This document shows positions 24,472 to 32,676 of a DNA stretch of 38,851 bases, piece after piece. Under the pieces are notes generated by a model that did not search any database, was not told the origin of the DNA, and saw nothing but the letters and a program-made list of their open reading frames with translations. Position numbers and translations under genes: made by a program. Source of the DNA: Dehalococcoidia bacterium. Its GTDB lineage: Bacteria; Chloroflexota; Dehalococcoidia; Lucifugimonadales; UBA1123. Positions within the stretch are counted from its first letter, which is position 1; each line of letters starts with the position of its first letter. The DNA is taken from NCBI GenBank assembly GCA_021295915.1, contig JAGWBK010000040.1, positions 1 through 38,851 on the forward strand, written 5' to 3'.

Positions 24472-24848
24472 GGAAGACCGGCCGCTTTCGTGTGTCTCGC
24501 CTTGCCGAACCTAACTGAAATCAGGTCTCACAACCACACCGCAGTCCGACCCTAATCTACGACAGACTTTGGAAATAGTCCAGCACTTATACAAAGACGA
24601 GACCCCTGCAAAGGCCCCCTCTCCCTCAGTGAAAGGGCTGGGTTGAGGGTGAAACGGCCCGTTGCTGCAACTTCTGTGCATTACCCACACGCCCGGTTTC
24701 CGGCGACGGCTACGTAAAAGGTCCCATAACAAGAAACTGCCCCGGTCAATGGAGACCGCCATTTGGCGATCATCGGGCCTCACTCAGAGGCCCGCCCACT
24801 AACCGGGGCAGCTTACTTTGTCTAAGCTATTCGACTGTTAGGGCGTAC
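24472..24848. other. Non-coding gap: ATP-grasp leader, class B repeat and proX 3' structure
   Basis: On the ATP-grasp side a TATAAG on the minus strand near 24589-24594 could be a -10 but lacks a good -35 at normal spacing. A class B repeat lies at 24615-24654 with a weakened stem (CTCCCTCAGTGAAAGGG). The proX side holds the branched hairpin described separately. No gene seen. Confidence 0.5.
24727..24811 (-). terminator. Three-way-junction terminator-like RNA downstream of proX
   Basis: On the minus-strand transcript, 37 bases after the proX stop: a perfect 10-bp closing stem (CTGCCCCGGT, 24811-24802 with 24746-24737) encloses two hairpins: CGGGCCTC-N5-GAGGCCCG (24794-24774, 8 bp) and GATCGCC-AAAT-GGCGGTC (24771-24754, 7 bp with one G-U). 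The closing stem is followed at once by TTTCTTGTT. A U-rich tail after a GC-rich stem suggests termination; the multi-branched form is unusual for an intrinsic terminator. Confidence 0.65.
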
Positions 24849-26387
24849 CTACTCAGTAGGCCAGCCTTCGGGGATCTCGTTGGCCATCAGCGCGGTGTCG
24901 ATTGCAGCAGCAGCCTCGGGAGTTACCCACTCGCTCCAGACATCGGCGTTACCGTTCAGCCACCACAGGGCGGCGTCATTGGCCGTGGCTTCCATGTTTT
25001 CGCTTGCCCAGGCCGCAACGCCCTTGTAGCGGTCGATGTTGAATCCCCAGTTGCGCAGCATGGCGACTACGTCCGGCGCGCGGGTCAGAATCTCGGGCTG
25101 GACCGCGATCAGGATCGTTGCGTCTTCGTAGGCGCATGCCTTCGTGGTGAACCAGCACTCGTCGCTGTATGCGGGCTCTTCGAGCCTTACGAGGTCACGC
25201 AGCAGCGGCGGGTCGTTTGTGCCCCACTGGTAGCCGAGCCAGGGCTCCTGCTTCTCGTAAGCGCCGTAGAGGTCGGCGTTTGCGGCGGCTCCGTCACCAG
25301 GGTTGACGATGTGTACGTGGTCGTCCAGGCCGTAACCAGTGATCTGCTTGGCGTTCACTTCTTCACATGCCCAGCCGATTACGCAGGACACCAGCCGTGC
25401 CTTGCCTCCGGTCTCAGCGGTGGCGAACAGCATCTTGAACTCGTCGCTCTTCAGGTCGTCGACACTGTCAAGCTCTGGGTACTGCTCCTGCAGGTAGGCA
25501 GGAATCACGAACGCAGACTGCCAGTCCTTGCCGAGGCTCTCGCCAACGGACACGACCTGGCCCTCCGCCTGCGCTTCTGCCCATGCCTCGTCCTGGTTGG
25601 GCAGCCAGATTTCCATGGTTACGTGAGTGTCACCTGCTCGCAGGCCGTTGAACAGCGGCAGGGTCGACCCGAATACTACGTCTGTCGGGTAGCCGTAGCC
25701 CTTCTCGACGATGTACTGGGCGATACGATTCTGCACCTGGGCGCTGGTCCAGTTCAGGTCTGAGAAGATGATGGTCTCTCTGTCTTCCATCTCCATCATC
25801 ATGTCGCGCTCTTCAAGCGCCTTCGAGACGATGGCAGCAACCTGCTCTTCGGTCAGCGCATCCTGTGCGCCCTCTGTAAGGATGCCCTTGACCTCGTCGG
25901 CAGTGAGCGCACCCTCGGTGGCCATCATGACCGCGGACGAGACTGCCTTGTCTACGTCCTCACTGGTGATCATGTTGGCCTGGGACTCCATGACGGCCAT
26001 GGAGATCGCGGACTGTACGTCCTCGCCCGTCACAGCGTCAGCGGTCGCGGCCATCACGGCGCTTTCCACCATGCTCTTGATCTCTTCAGCAGATGCGCCT
26101 TCCATTGCGGCGCCTTCCACGGCGCTCTGCACCATGGTGCTGATCTCCTGCGCCGATACCTGCTCCTGTGGAGCGGGCATGGCGGCCATGGCGGCGTTGA
26201 CCATTCCCATGATCTCGTCCGCCGACACCTGCGGCTGAGGTGCGGGCTGCGACGACGCTACTGCGTCTGCCACGATGCTGCGCATCTCCGCTTCGGAAAT
26301 CGCAGGCTCAGATGATGAACATGCGACTGATGCGAACGCCACTGCAGCAATCAGCGCTCCAATTAACATTACTGCTCTGATACTCAT
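24849..26387 (-). CDS. proX: Glycine betaine/proline-type ABC substrate-binding lipoprotein with repetitive spacer
   Basis: 512 residues. Lipoprotein signal with Cys23 (ASVAC), then a long repetitive helical module (about 30-193) of roughly 22-residue units, pattern (V/I/L)(S/T)xE(E/D)(I/V)xxxVxxA(V/M), seven or more units. From about 203 it is an OpuAC/ProX domain: IIFSDLNWTSAQVQNRIAQY, GSTLPLFNGLRAGDTHVTMEIWLPNQ, and many Trp residues that may form a quaternary-ammonium box. Last gene of proV-proW-proX. A ribosome site AAAGGAA precedes the start. The module almost repeats that of the peptide-binding lipoprotein at 32677-34755. OpuAC members bind glycine betaine, proline betaine or choline; the exact ligand is not determined. 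Confidence 0.92.
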   Translation of the reverse strand: MSIRAVMLIGALIAAVAFASVACSSSEPAISEAEMRSIVADAVASSQPAPQPQVSADEIMGMVNAAMAAMPAPQEQVSAQEISTMVQSAVEGAAMEGASAEEIKSMVESAVMAATADAVTGEDVQSAISMAVMESQANMITSEDVDKAVSSAVMMATEGALTADEVKGILTEGAQDALTEEQVAAIVSKALEERDMMMEMEDRETIIFSDLNWTSAQVQNRIAQYIVEKGYGYPTDVVFGSTLPLFNGLRAGDTHVTMEIWLPNQDEAWAEAQAEGQVVSVGESLGKDWQSAFVIPAYLQEQYPELDSVDDLKSDEFKMLFATAETGGKARLVSCVIGWACEEVNAKQITGYGLDDHVHIVNPGDGAAANADLYGAYEKQEPWLGYQWGTNDPPLLRDLVRLEEPAYSDECWFTTKACAYEDATILIAVQPEILTRAPDVVAMLRNWGFNIDRYKGVAAWASENMEATANDAALWWLNGNADVWSEWVTPEAAAAIDTALMANEIPEGWPTE

Positions 26388-26496
26388 CCTTGTATTCCTT
26401 TCCCCCTTGGGATGTTCCCTATCTTCTTATACTCTGACGCTCGTAGTTCGGATTGGTCTTCCCTGCACATTCATGTGAATTTGCAGGTCGGCCTGC

Positions 26497-27561
26497 CTAT
26501 CCGACGCTGAGCGCATCCTGTCGTTTCCGGGCCACCGATTGTGTGAGCCGGTCTATGATGATAGCAAGGAATACTATCGCGATTCCTGCTATCGCGCCGT
26601 TTCCGGGCTGGTTCTTCTGCAATGCCCTGAGTACGTTATCGCCCAGACCACCGGCAGCCACCATGCTCGCGATGGTCACCATGGCCAGCGCCATCATCGT
26701 CGTCTGGTTGATGCCCGCCATGATAGTGGGCAGAGCCATCGGTATCTGCACCTTGGTCAGCAGCTGGAACGGCGTGGTCCCGAACGAGCGAGCCGCCTCC
26801 ACAGCCTCAGCCGATACCTGCCTGATACCAAGGTTGGTGAGCCTGATCACCGGCGGGACAGCGTAGATGATCGTCGCGAATACCCCTGCCGGCGCGCCAA
26901 GTCCAAAGAACAGCACGCCAGGCAGCAGATACACGAAGCTCGGCATCGTCTGCATGGCGTCCAGGATCGGACGCATGATGTTGTCAGCCAGCCGGTTGCG
27001 CGCGGCGAGCACGCCGAGCGGCAGCCCGATTGACACGGAGATGACAACTGAAACGACCATCAGCGCAATCGTGTCCAGAGTGTTCTCCCACAGGCCCATG
27101 AATCCCACGAACAGCAGTGCGACCGTGGTGAACCCGAGCAGGGACCACCGTCCGACCGCGTACGATAGCAGCGCAAGCCCAACCACTATCACAGGCCACG
27201 GTATCCACTTCAGCACGTCTTCTATGAAGACCAGCGCGTACGTCACCCCGTCGCTAAGACTGCTGAACAGCCAGCTCGCCTCCACTGTGAGCCAGTCCAC
27301 AGCCTCGTCGATGGCGTTGCCGGTGACCTGCCTCACAGTCTTTGTGAGCGTCACCGAACCCCCGCCATTGGTTGCCACCTCTGACGTGGATACCGTGGTG
27401 GGGAACTCCATCCCCGGTCCCCAGAACACGAGGCATACTGCAAGCACGACAAGAATCGCTGCCAGTCCGGCCAGCCATGTAGTCCTCGTCGGCAGTCCGG
27501 AAAACGGTAAGCCTTCGGACGCCGTGCCGAGGCCTGACTGAGTCTCTTCGATCTGCGCCAT
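26497..27561 (-). CDS. proW: Glycine betaine/proline ABC transporter permease
   Basis: 354-residue inner-membrane permease. The start at 27561 is chosen for the AGGAGG site directly upstream; an 11-codon longer reading overlaps proV. One N-terminal helix (about 30-50) is followed by a periplasmic stretch and the BPD_transp_1 domain: GLPLGVLAARN, ILDAMQTMPSFVYLLPGVLFFGLG, the EAA loop AVEAARSFGTTPFQLLTKVQIP and the GINQTTMMALAMVTIASMVAAGGLG signature of ProW/OpuAB. The large N-terminal region ahead of the core is longer than in OpuAB. One base separates its ATG from the proV stop. Confidence 0.94.
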   Translation of the reverse strand: MAQIEETQSGLGTASEGLPFSGLPTRTTWLAGLAAILVVLAVCLVFWGPGMEFPTTVSTSEVATNGGGSVTLTKTVRQVTGNAIDEAVDWLTVEASWLFSSLSDGVTYALVFIEDVLKWIPWPVIVVGLALLSYAVGRWSLLGFTTVALLFVGFMGLWENTLDTIALMVVSVVISVSIGLPLGVLAARNRLADNIMRPILDAMQTMPSFVYLLPGVLFFGLGAPAGVFATIIYAVPPVIRLTNLGIRQVSAEAVEAARSFGTTPFQLLTKVQIPMALPTIMAGINQTTMMALAMVTIASMVAAGGLGDNVLRALQKNQPGNGAIAGIAIVFLAIIIDRLTQSVARKRQDALSVG

Positions 27562-27562
27562 G

Positions 27563-28419
27563 TCAGTCCTCCTGGTTGCTTTCGGCTGTCCCATCGGAAC
27601 GAATGGCCCCGATCGTGGTGACGTCTCGCACGAACTCGGCGACGTAGTCGTCTGCGGGCGCGCTGATGATCTCGACCGGCGACCCCAGCTGGACGATCTC
27701 TCCGTCCCGCATGATGGCTATCCGGTCACCTATCTTCAACGCCTCGTTGAGGTCGTGGGTTATGAATACGATGGTGTCTGGAGGCTTGCGAGCTCGTCCT
27801 GCATCCCGCGCCTGATCAGCGGGTCCAGTCCGCTGAATGGCTCATCCATGAGCAGCACATCAGGGTCGACCGCGAGGGCTCTCGCGAGGCCCACGCGCTG
27901 CTGCATTCCTCCGCTCATCTCCCGGGGGTAGTAGCCCTCCCATCCGTCGAGACCTACAGTCTTGATCGCGGTGGTCGCGGCTGCGTATCGCTCCTCTTTC
28001 TCCATTCCCTGGATTTCCAGGCCGAACGCCACGTTGTCCAGAACGCGTCGGTGGGGGAGCAGCCCATAGTGCTGGAACACCATCGCAACCTTCTGACGCC
28101 TGAACTCGATCATCTGCTCATGCGTGTACTCGAGGATGTCCTCCCCGTTGAACAGCACCTTTCCCTGGGTGGCTTCGATCAGCCTCGTCAGGCAACGGAC
28201 CAGCGTTGACTTGCCACTGCCGGAGAGGCCCATGACCACGAATACCTCACCGGTGGGGACACTGAAAGTGACGTTCCGGAGCGCGACCACGAGACCCATT
28301 TCGTCCTGTATCTCGGCTCGGCTCTTGTCAGCGTACTGAGGCTCCATGGCCCGTTCCGGCTGGTCACCGAACACCTTCCATAGCCCGTCGACTTCGATCT
28401 GGTGATCTTGTGAATTCAT
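27563..28419 (-). pseudogene. proV: Glycine betaine/proline ABC transporter ATP-binding protein, frameshifted
   Basis: ATPase of the osmolyte importer. Walker [11 protein letters not shown]-loop [16 protein letters not shown], signature MSGGMQQR and Walker [14 protein letters not shown] are intact, as is the N-terminal extension typical of ProV ([22 protein letters not shown]). The frame breaks at about 27775-27785: one frame ends [12 protein letters not shown]-stop, the other resumes [26 protein letters not shown] and runs to a TGA at 27563. The H-loop His is therefore in the second frame, so the truncated product alone should not hydrolyse ATP. About four residues are missing compared with relatives. 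No CBS domains follow. Upstream, 28420-28640 shows no clear promoter or other feature. Confidence 0.85.
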
Positions 28420-28640
28420 AGCTCGTTCAGCCTGCTCCTGGTAGGGACGATTAGCGAACCGCCCATACGATTGGCATCTCTACAATCTTTGCTCGTTGTG
28501 CAGGCGGAAAGGCTGCGTGGAAAGTTCCTGTCAAAACAGGGGCCAAAAACCCATAGACTGCTCGATCGGCAAGGTTGGACAATCGTATCACCTGCGCGCT
28601 GTTCCTTCACGCGCGATGGACATATCGGACGCAGAGCGCT

Positions 28641-30761
28641 CTATCCTGCGATAGCTCGCGCCCCGGAAGCCTCTTTCTGAAGAGATTCCAGTTCCGATAT
28701 GGGGATATGGCAATTGATAAAGTGATTGTCGCCCCCTGGCCCGTTCTGAGTCGGAGGCGGCGTTGTGTCGCAGATATCCCCGATCTTTCTCGGGCATCTT
28801 CCTGCGAAGAAACACCCTGTGAACGCCCCGCGTAGCGTAGGCACTGATCCTTCGAGCCTGATGTGGGTCGGCTCGGCGTCAGGGTCGGGTACTGGCGCCG
28901 CCGAAAGCAGCGCCTCGGTGTAGGGGTGCGATGGCACGCTCAGCACGGCCTGTGACGGACCATACTCGGCTACGTGACCCGCGTACAGCACAAGAATGTC
29001 ATCTGAGATGTACCGCACCACGCCGAGATCGTGGGTGATGAATACGTACGAGTTGCCCGTCTCGCGCTGGTGGTCCTCCAGCAGGTTGAGCACCTGTGCC
29101 TGGACCGATACGTCCAGCGCCGACACGGCTTCGTCTGCGACGACCAGGTCTGGGTTCGCCGCGAACGCGCTCGCCAGCGCCACCCGCTGTTGCTGACCGC
29201 CGCTAAGCTCCGTCGGCTGGCGGTCCAGGAACGTCGGATCGAGACCGACGGCCTCCATCAGCTCTTCTGCACGCTGGGTGCTCTCCTGTTTGTTCACTCC
29301 GGCAAACTTTCGCAGCGCCCTGACTATGGCGTGCCCGACTGGTAGCTTCGGATTGAGCGACGCCGTCGGGTTCTGGAAAACCATGCGCATCGCGGAGCGC
29401 TGGTCCTCGGTGCGATCATGCACGTTACCTTCGAGGTCCTCGCCGTGCAGTTCGAGCGAACCTCGGTCTTTCGGCTCAAGTCCAACAATAGCCCTGGCGG
29501 CCGTGCTCTTTCCTGAGCCGCTTTCGCCGACGATTCCGATTGTCCTGCCGCTGCCCACCTTCATGTCAACGTCCACCAGGGCACGGACGGGCCTGGCGAC
29601 CGGAGGGCCAAACAGTATGTACTTCTTGCGCCCGCCGCCGTAGAACTTGCGAAGTCCCTCGATGTTGAGCACCGGCCCCCGATCCTGCTCCTGCGTCTTC
29701 TCCACACGCGCCAGCGCCTCTCCCCACAGGCTCGCGGTGACGTCCCCTGGGAAGAAACACCTGGACAGGTGATCTCCTGAGCCTGTCGAAGGGTGACCAT
29801 TAGCGCTGGTATCCACCAGCGGAGGAGACTGCGTCGTGCAGCTCTCCTGGGCGAGCGGACACCGCGGCGCGAACAGGCACTCTTCGGATTGCTCAGTCTG
29901 CGCGTCGAACACGGTTCCGGGGATGCTGCTGAGCTGGCGTTCGATTCCGTCGTCGCCCGGAGGCTGTGGTACGCACGAGAGCAGCCCGGCAGTGTAGGGG
30001 TGACTCGGGTTCTTGAACAGCTCCCGCACCGGCGCCTGCTCGACGATCTCGCCGGCATACATAACGGCGACCCGGTCGGCGACCCGCGCGATCACTCCAA
30101 GGTTGTGGCTGACGAACAGGATGCCCGCGTTGACACGGTCCTTCAGCTCGACGATCAGGTCCAGGATGGTGGCCTCGGTGGTCACATCGAGTCCGGTCGT
30201 CGGCTCGTCCATTATCAGCAGATGTGGGTCGCAGGCCAGCGCCATGGCGATGACAACTCGCTGTTGCTGTCCGCCGCTGAGCTCGTGCGGGTAGCGCCTG
30301 CCGATACGGTCCGGGTCGGCAAGGCCGACGCTCTCGAACAGCTCCACGCTCCTGGCCCATGCGGCGTCGGAGTCGATATCCAGGTGCCGCAGCAGCACCT
30401 CTTCGACCTGCGGGCCGACCCGCATCGACGGGTTGAGCGAGGTAACGGGGTCCTGGTACACCATAGCGATGCGGTTGCCCCGCAGCTCCATGAGCTCCGA
30501 CGTCGACAGCGTCGTGATGTCGACACCCTCGAATCGCACGGCCCCTTCGACCTCGGCCGTCCCTGGCAGGTAGCCCATCATCGCGAATGCCACGGTCGAC
30601 TTGCCGCAGCCGGACTCGCCAACCAGTCCCACCACCTCGCCCCTCGCGATTTCCAGGGATGCATCCCTGACCGCGCGGAACGTGCCGTTTGGACTGTAGA
30701 AGGTCACTGCAAGGTCTTCGACCTGCATGAGCGGAGCGTCTTGCTGAAGCGCCTGGGTCAT
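28641..30761 (-). CDS. Fused DppD-DppF dipeptide ABC transporter ATPase
   Basis: 706 residues: two complete ATPase halves in one chain, each normally a separate gene. Half 1: Walker A GESGCGKST (48-56), LSGGQQQR, LLIMDEPTTGLD, then the oligo_HPY tail with cysteines CLFAPRCPLAQESC. Half 2 from about 385: Walker [18 protein letters not shown], Walker B LVVADEAVSALD (Ala for the usual Pro after the catalytic Glu), and a second Cys-rich tail CFFAGRCPRKIGDIC. Cysteines at these positions bind an iron-sulfur cluster in some DppD proteins. The linker holds HPSTGSG, encoded by a short repeat. Starts three bases after the dppC stop. Confidence 0.95.
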   Translation of the reverse strand: MTQALQQDAPLMQVEDLAVTFYSPNGTFRAVRDASLEIARGEVVGLVGESGCGKSTVAFAMMGYLPGTAEVEGAVRFEGVDITTLSTSELMELRGNRIAMVYQDPVTSLNPSMRVGPQVEEVLLRHLDIDSDAAWARSVELFESVGLADPDRIGRRYPHELSGGQQQRVVIAMALACDPHLLIMDEPTTGLDVTTEATILDLIVELKDRVNAGILFVSHNLGVIARVADRVAVMYAGEIVEQAPVRELFKNPSHPYTAGLLSCVPQPPGDDGIERQLSSIPGTVFDAQTEQSEECLFAPRCPLAQESCTTQSPPLVDTSANGHPSTGSGDHLSRCFFPGDVTASLWGEALARVEKTQEQDRGPVLNIEGLRKFYGGGRKKYILFGPPVARPVRALVDVDMKVGSGRTIGIVGESGSGKSTAARAIVGLEPKDRGSLELHGEDLEGNVHDRTEDQRSAMRMVFQNPTASLNPKLPVGHAIVRALRKFAGVNKQESTQRAEELMEAVGLDPTFLDRQPTELSGGQQQRVALASAFAANPDLVVADEAVSALDVSVQAQVLNLLEDHQRETGNSYVFITHDLGVVRYISDDILVLYAGHVAEYGPSQAVLSVPSHPYTEALLSAAPVPDPDAEPTHIRLEGSVPTLRGAFTGCFFAGRCPRKIGDICDTTPPPTQNGPGGDNHFINCHIPISELESLQKEASGARAIAG
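29776..29793. repeat. Short repeat-like motif in the linker of the fused ATPase
   Basis: CCTGAGCCTGTCGAAGGG, which I recall as a common intergenic repeat core in many bacterial genomes, here read in frame as HPSTGSG. Single copy in this window. Confidence 0.45.
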
Positions 30762-30764
30762 TGG

Positions 30765-31679
30765 CTATCTGTCTCCGGTCTCAGGCAGGTTCTGCGCCTG
30801 GCGAATGCCGTCCGCAAGCAGGTTGATACCGACCACCAGTGACGCCATAGCGATACCCGGCGCAAGCGACGCCAGCGGGGCGACGTCGAGGATGATGGCG
30901 TTCTCGCTGACCATCTTTCCCCAGTCAGGCTCAGGCGGCTGCACGCCCAGTCCCAGGAATCCGAGTCCCGCGGTAAGCAGCAGCGCGAAACTCAGCCGTA
31001 TCGTCGCCTCCACGCCAACCACCGGAAGCACGTTCGGGAGCACCTCGCGGAACATGATATACAGCGTCGGCTCACCCCTTAGACGTGCGCTCTGAACGAA
31101 CTCCAGCGGCTTGATCGCAAGGGTCGCGCTCCTGATGACACGGCTGTTGTTGGGCATGAACGATATGCCAATGATGCCGATGATGATGAATGACTCATCG
31201 ACGCTTCTGAACCGCTGGGTAGCCATGTTGATTACCAGGATCGCCAGCAGAAGCGACGGGATCGCCAGGAACCAGTCCACTATTCGCATGATGACCTGGT
31301 CTATCCGGCCTCCCAGGTAGCCACTGGTCACTCCCACAATTGTTCCGAAGGTGACGCCGAGGATGGTGCCCGCAGTCGCTATCCAGATTATGGAGCGCGC
31401 TCCGGCCAGCACCCTGCTGAAGATGTCTCGTCCCTTCTCGTCGGTGCCCAGCCAGTATGTCGAGGTGGGCGAGCTGTACTGGTCCTGGATGTGGTACTCG
31501 GTTGGAGGAAAAGGCGTGATCCACGGCCCGATCAACGCCAGCACAACGTGAATGCCCACCACCGCCAGCCCGATCCGCCCAGTGTTGGTGCGGAGGACCA
31601 GCGTGAAGAAGGCGATAACTGCGTGCCATACCTTCGCTACCCCAGTGGGTGCGTATGCCTCCGATCGAATCGTCGCCAT
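30765..31679 (-). CDS. dppC: DppC-type peptide ABC transporter permease (operon 2)
   Basis: 304-residue inner-membrane permease: TGRIGLAVVGIHVVLALIGPWITPF first helix, YWLGTDEKGRDIFSRVLAGAR, the loop FVQSARLRGEPTLYIMFREVLPN as EAA motif, and AGLGFLGLGVQPPEPDWGKMV near the C-terminus. Complete and of normal length. Its start shares one base with the dppB stop (TGATG), which suggests translational coupling. Pairs with the damaged DppB of the same operon. Confidence 0.95.
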   Translation of the reverse strand: MATIRSEAYAPTGVAKVWHAVIAFFTLVLRTNTGRIGLAVVGIHVVLALIGPWITPFPPTEYHIQDQYSSPTSTYWLGTDEKGRDIFSRVLAGARSIIWIATAGTILGVTFGTIVGVTSGYLGGRIDQVIMRIVDWFLAIPSLLLAILVINMATQRFRSVDESFIIIGIIGISFMPNNSRVIRSATLAIKPLEFVQSARLRGEPTLYIMFREVLPNVLPVVGVEATIRLSFALLLTAGLGFLGLGVQPPEPDWGKMVSENAIILDVAPLASLAPGIAMASLVVGINLLADGIRQAQNLPETGDR

Positions 31680-32582
31680 CAGGACAGCCTCACTCTGGGA
31701 TTGAGCGCGCCGTATGCCAGGTCGGCGGCCAGGTTGCTGAATGCGTACACTGACGCAATTATCAGCGCGGTTGACTGGAGCATCCTTATGTCGCGGGTGT
31801 CGATAGCCTGTATTAGCAGGCTTCCCATGCCGGGATATGCGAACAGGTTCTCGATGATGATGAGACCGCCGAACATCCAGCCCACGTTGTTAGCGATGAC
31901 GGTTATCGTGGGAAGCAACGCATTGCGGAGTACGTGCCTGACCACCACGGTCCTCATGGGCAGTCCCTTGAGAATCGCGGTGCGGACGTAGTTGCTCTCC
32001 ATCACCTCGATCACGTTGGCGCGAACAGCGCCCCGGTGACCGTAAGCACTGGCATTACCAGCACCTTTGGGTTTCCGATGACAGACTCGCCCGGCATCAT
32101 GATGCTGGACGATGGCAGCCATCCGAGGGTCGATGACAGTATCAGTATCATCACCACCCCCGTCACGAACTCCGGCAGAGAAATCGTGACGAGCCCTCCC
32201 ATGGTGAGGAACCGGTCCATTTTAGTATCGGCACGTGTTCCTACCCAGACACCCATCACCAGCCCAAGTGGGACGGCGATGACGAAGGCGAGCACCGCGA
32301 GCAGCGCGGAATGGGCCAGCCGTTCGCCCATGATCTCCGATATCGAAGCGTTGGACTTCGCTGACTGACCGAGATCGCCGCGCACCGCGTCCCAGATCCA
32401 GTCCAGGTACCTGATGTGTGGCGGACGGTCGAGGCCCATCTGCGCCCGCAGGTTGCGGAGGCTGCCTGCATGACCGACGCGGCATCGCCGGGCACTGCTT
32501 CGATCAGCGCGAAGATCGCCACTGACACGGCGAGCAGTGTCACCACGATGAGAGAGAGTCTGACTATTAGAAATCTTGCCAT
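31679..32582 (-). pseudogene. dppB: DppB-type peptide ABC transporter permease (operon 2), two frameshifts
   Basis: The start at 32582 gives MARFLIVRLSLIVVTLLAVSVAIF and AVPGDAASVMQA. The frame breaks near 32460-32475; the next frame gives SLRNLRAQMGLDRPPHIRYLDWIW through VLVMPVLTVTGALFA. It breaks again near 32020-32035; the third frame gives RANVIEVMESNYVRTAILKGLP to NPRVRLS-stop. Against the intact DppB at 724-1647 and family knowledge, about five or six residues are missing at each junction (a PE-type segment before SLR; HMARMT-like before RANV). All other family motifs are present. Two separate small out-of-frame deletions would abolish the permease unless they are assembly errors. Confidence 0.85.
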
Positions 32583-32595
32583 TTATATCCGTAGG

Positions 32596-32661
32596 GGCGT
32601 CCCTTATGGACGCCTTGCATATTTCTATGAGGTGTAGGGGCGGTTCGCGAACCGCCCCTAC
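32596..32661. repeat. Two palindromes between binding-protein and dppB genes of operon 2
   Basis: 32596-32614: GGCGTCC-N5-GGACGCC. 32634-32661: perfect 28-base palindrome (arm GTAGGGGCGGTTCG), class C type. Both start from GTAGGGGCG. They occupy the same operon position as the hairpin at 1679-1721 and may set the binding-protein to permease ratio. Confidence 0.8.
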
Positions 32662-32676
32662 GTTGGTCAACCGGGC

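Noticed and set aside
27563-28419. Programmed ribosomal frameshifting in proV
   Set aside because: No slippery heptamer or downstream pseudoknot is evident at the junction, and several residues are missing compared with relatives, so a deletion or error is simpler.
28420-28640. Possible promoter TTGACA near 28530 on the minus strand above proV
   Set aside because: No acceptable -10 at 15-19 bases; left unannotated.
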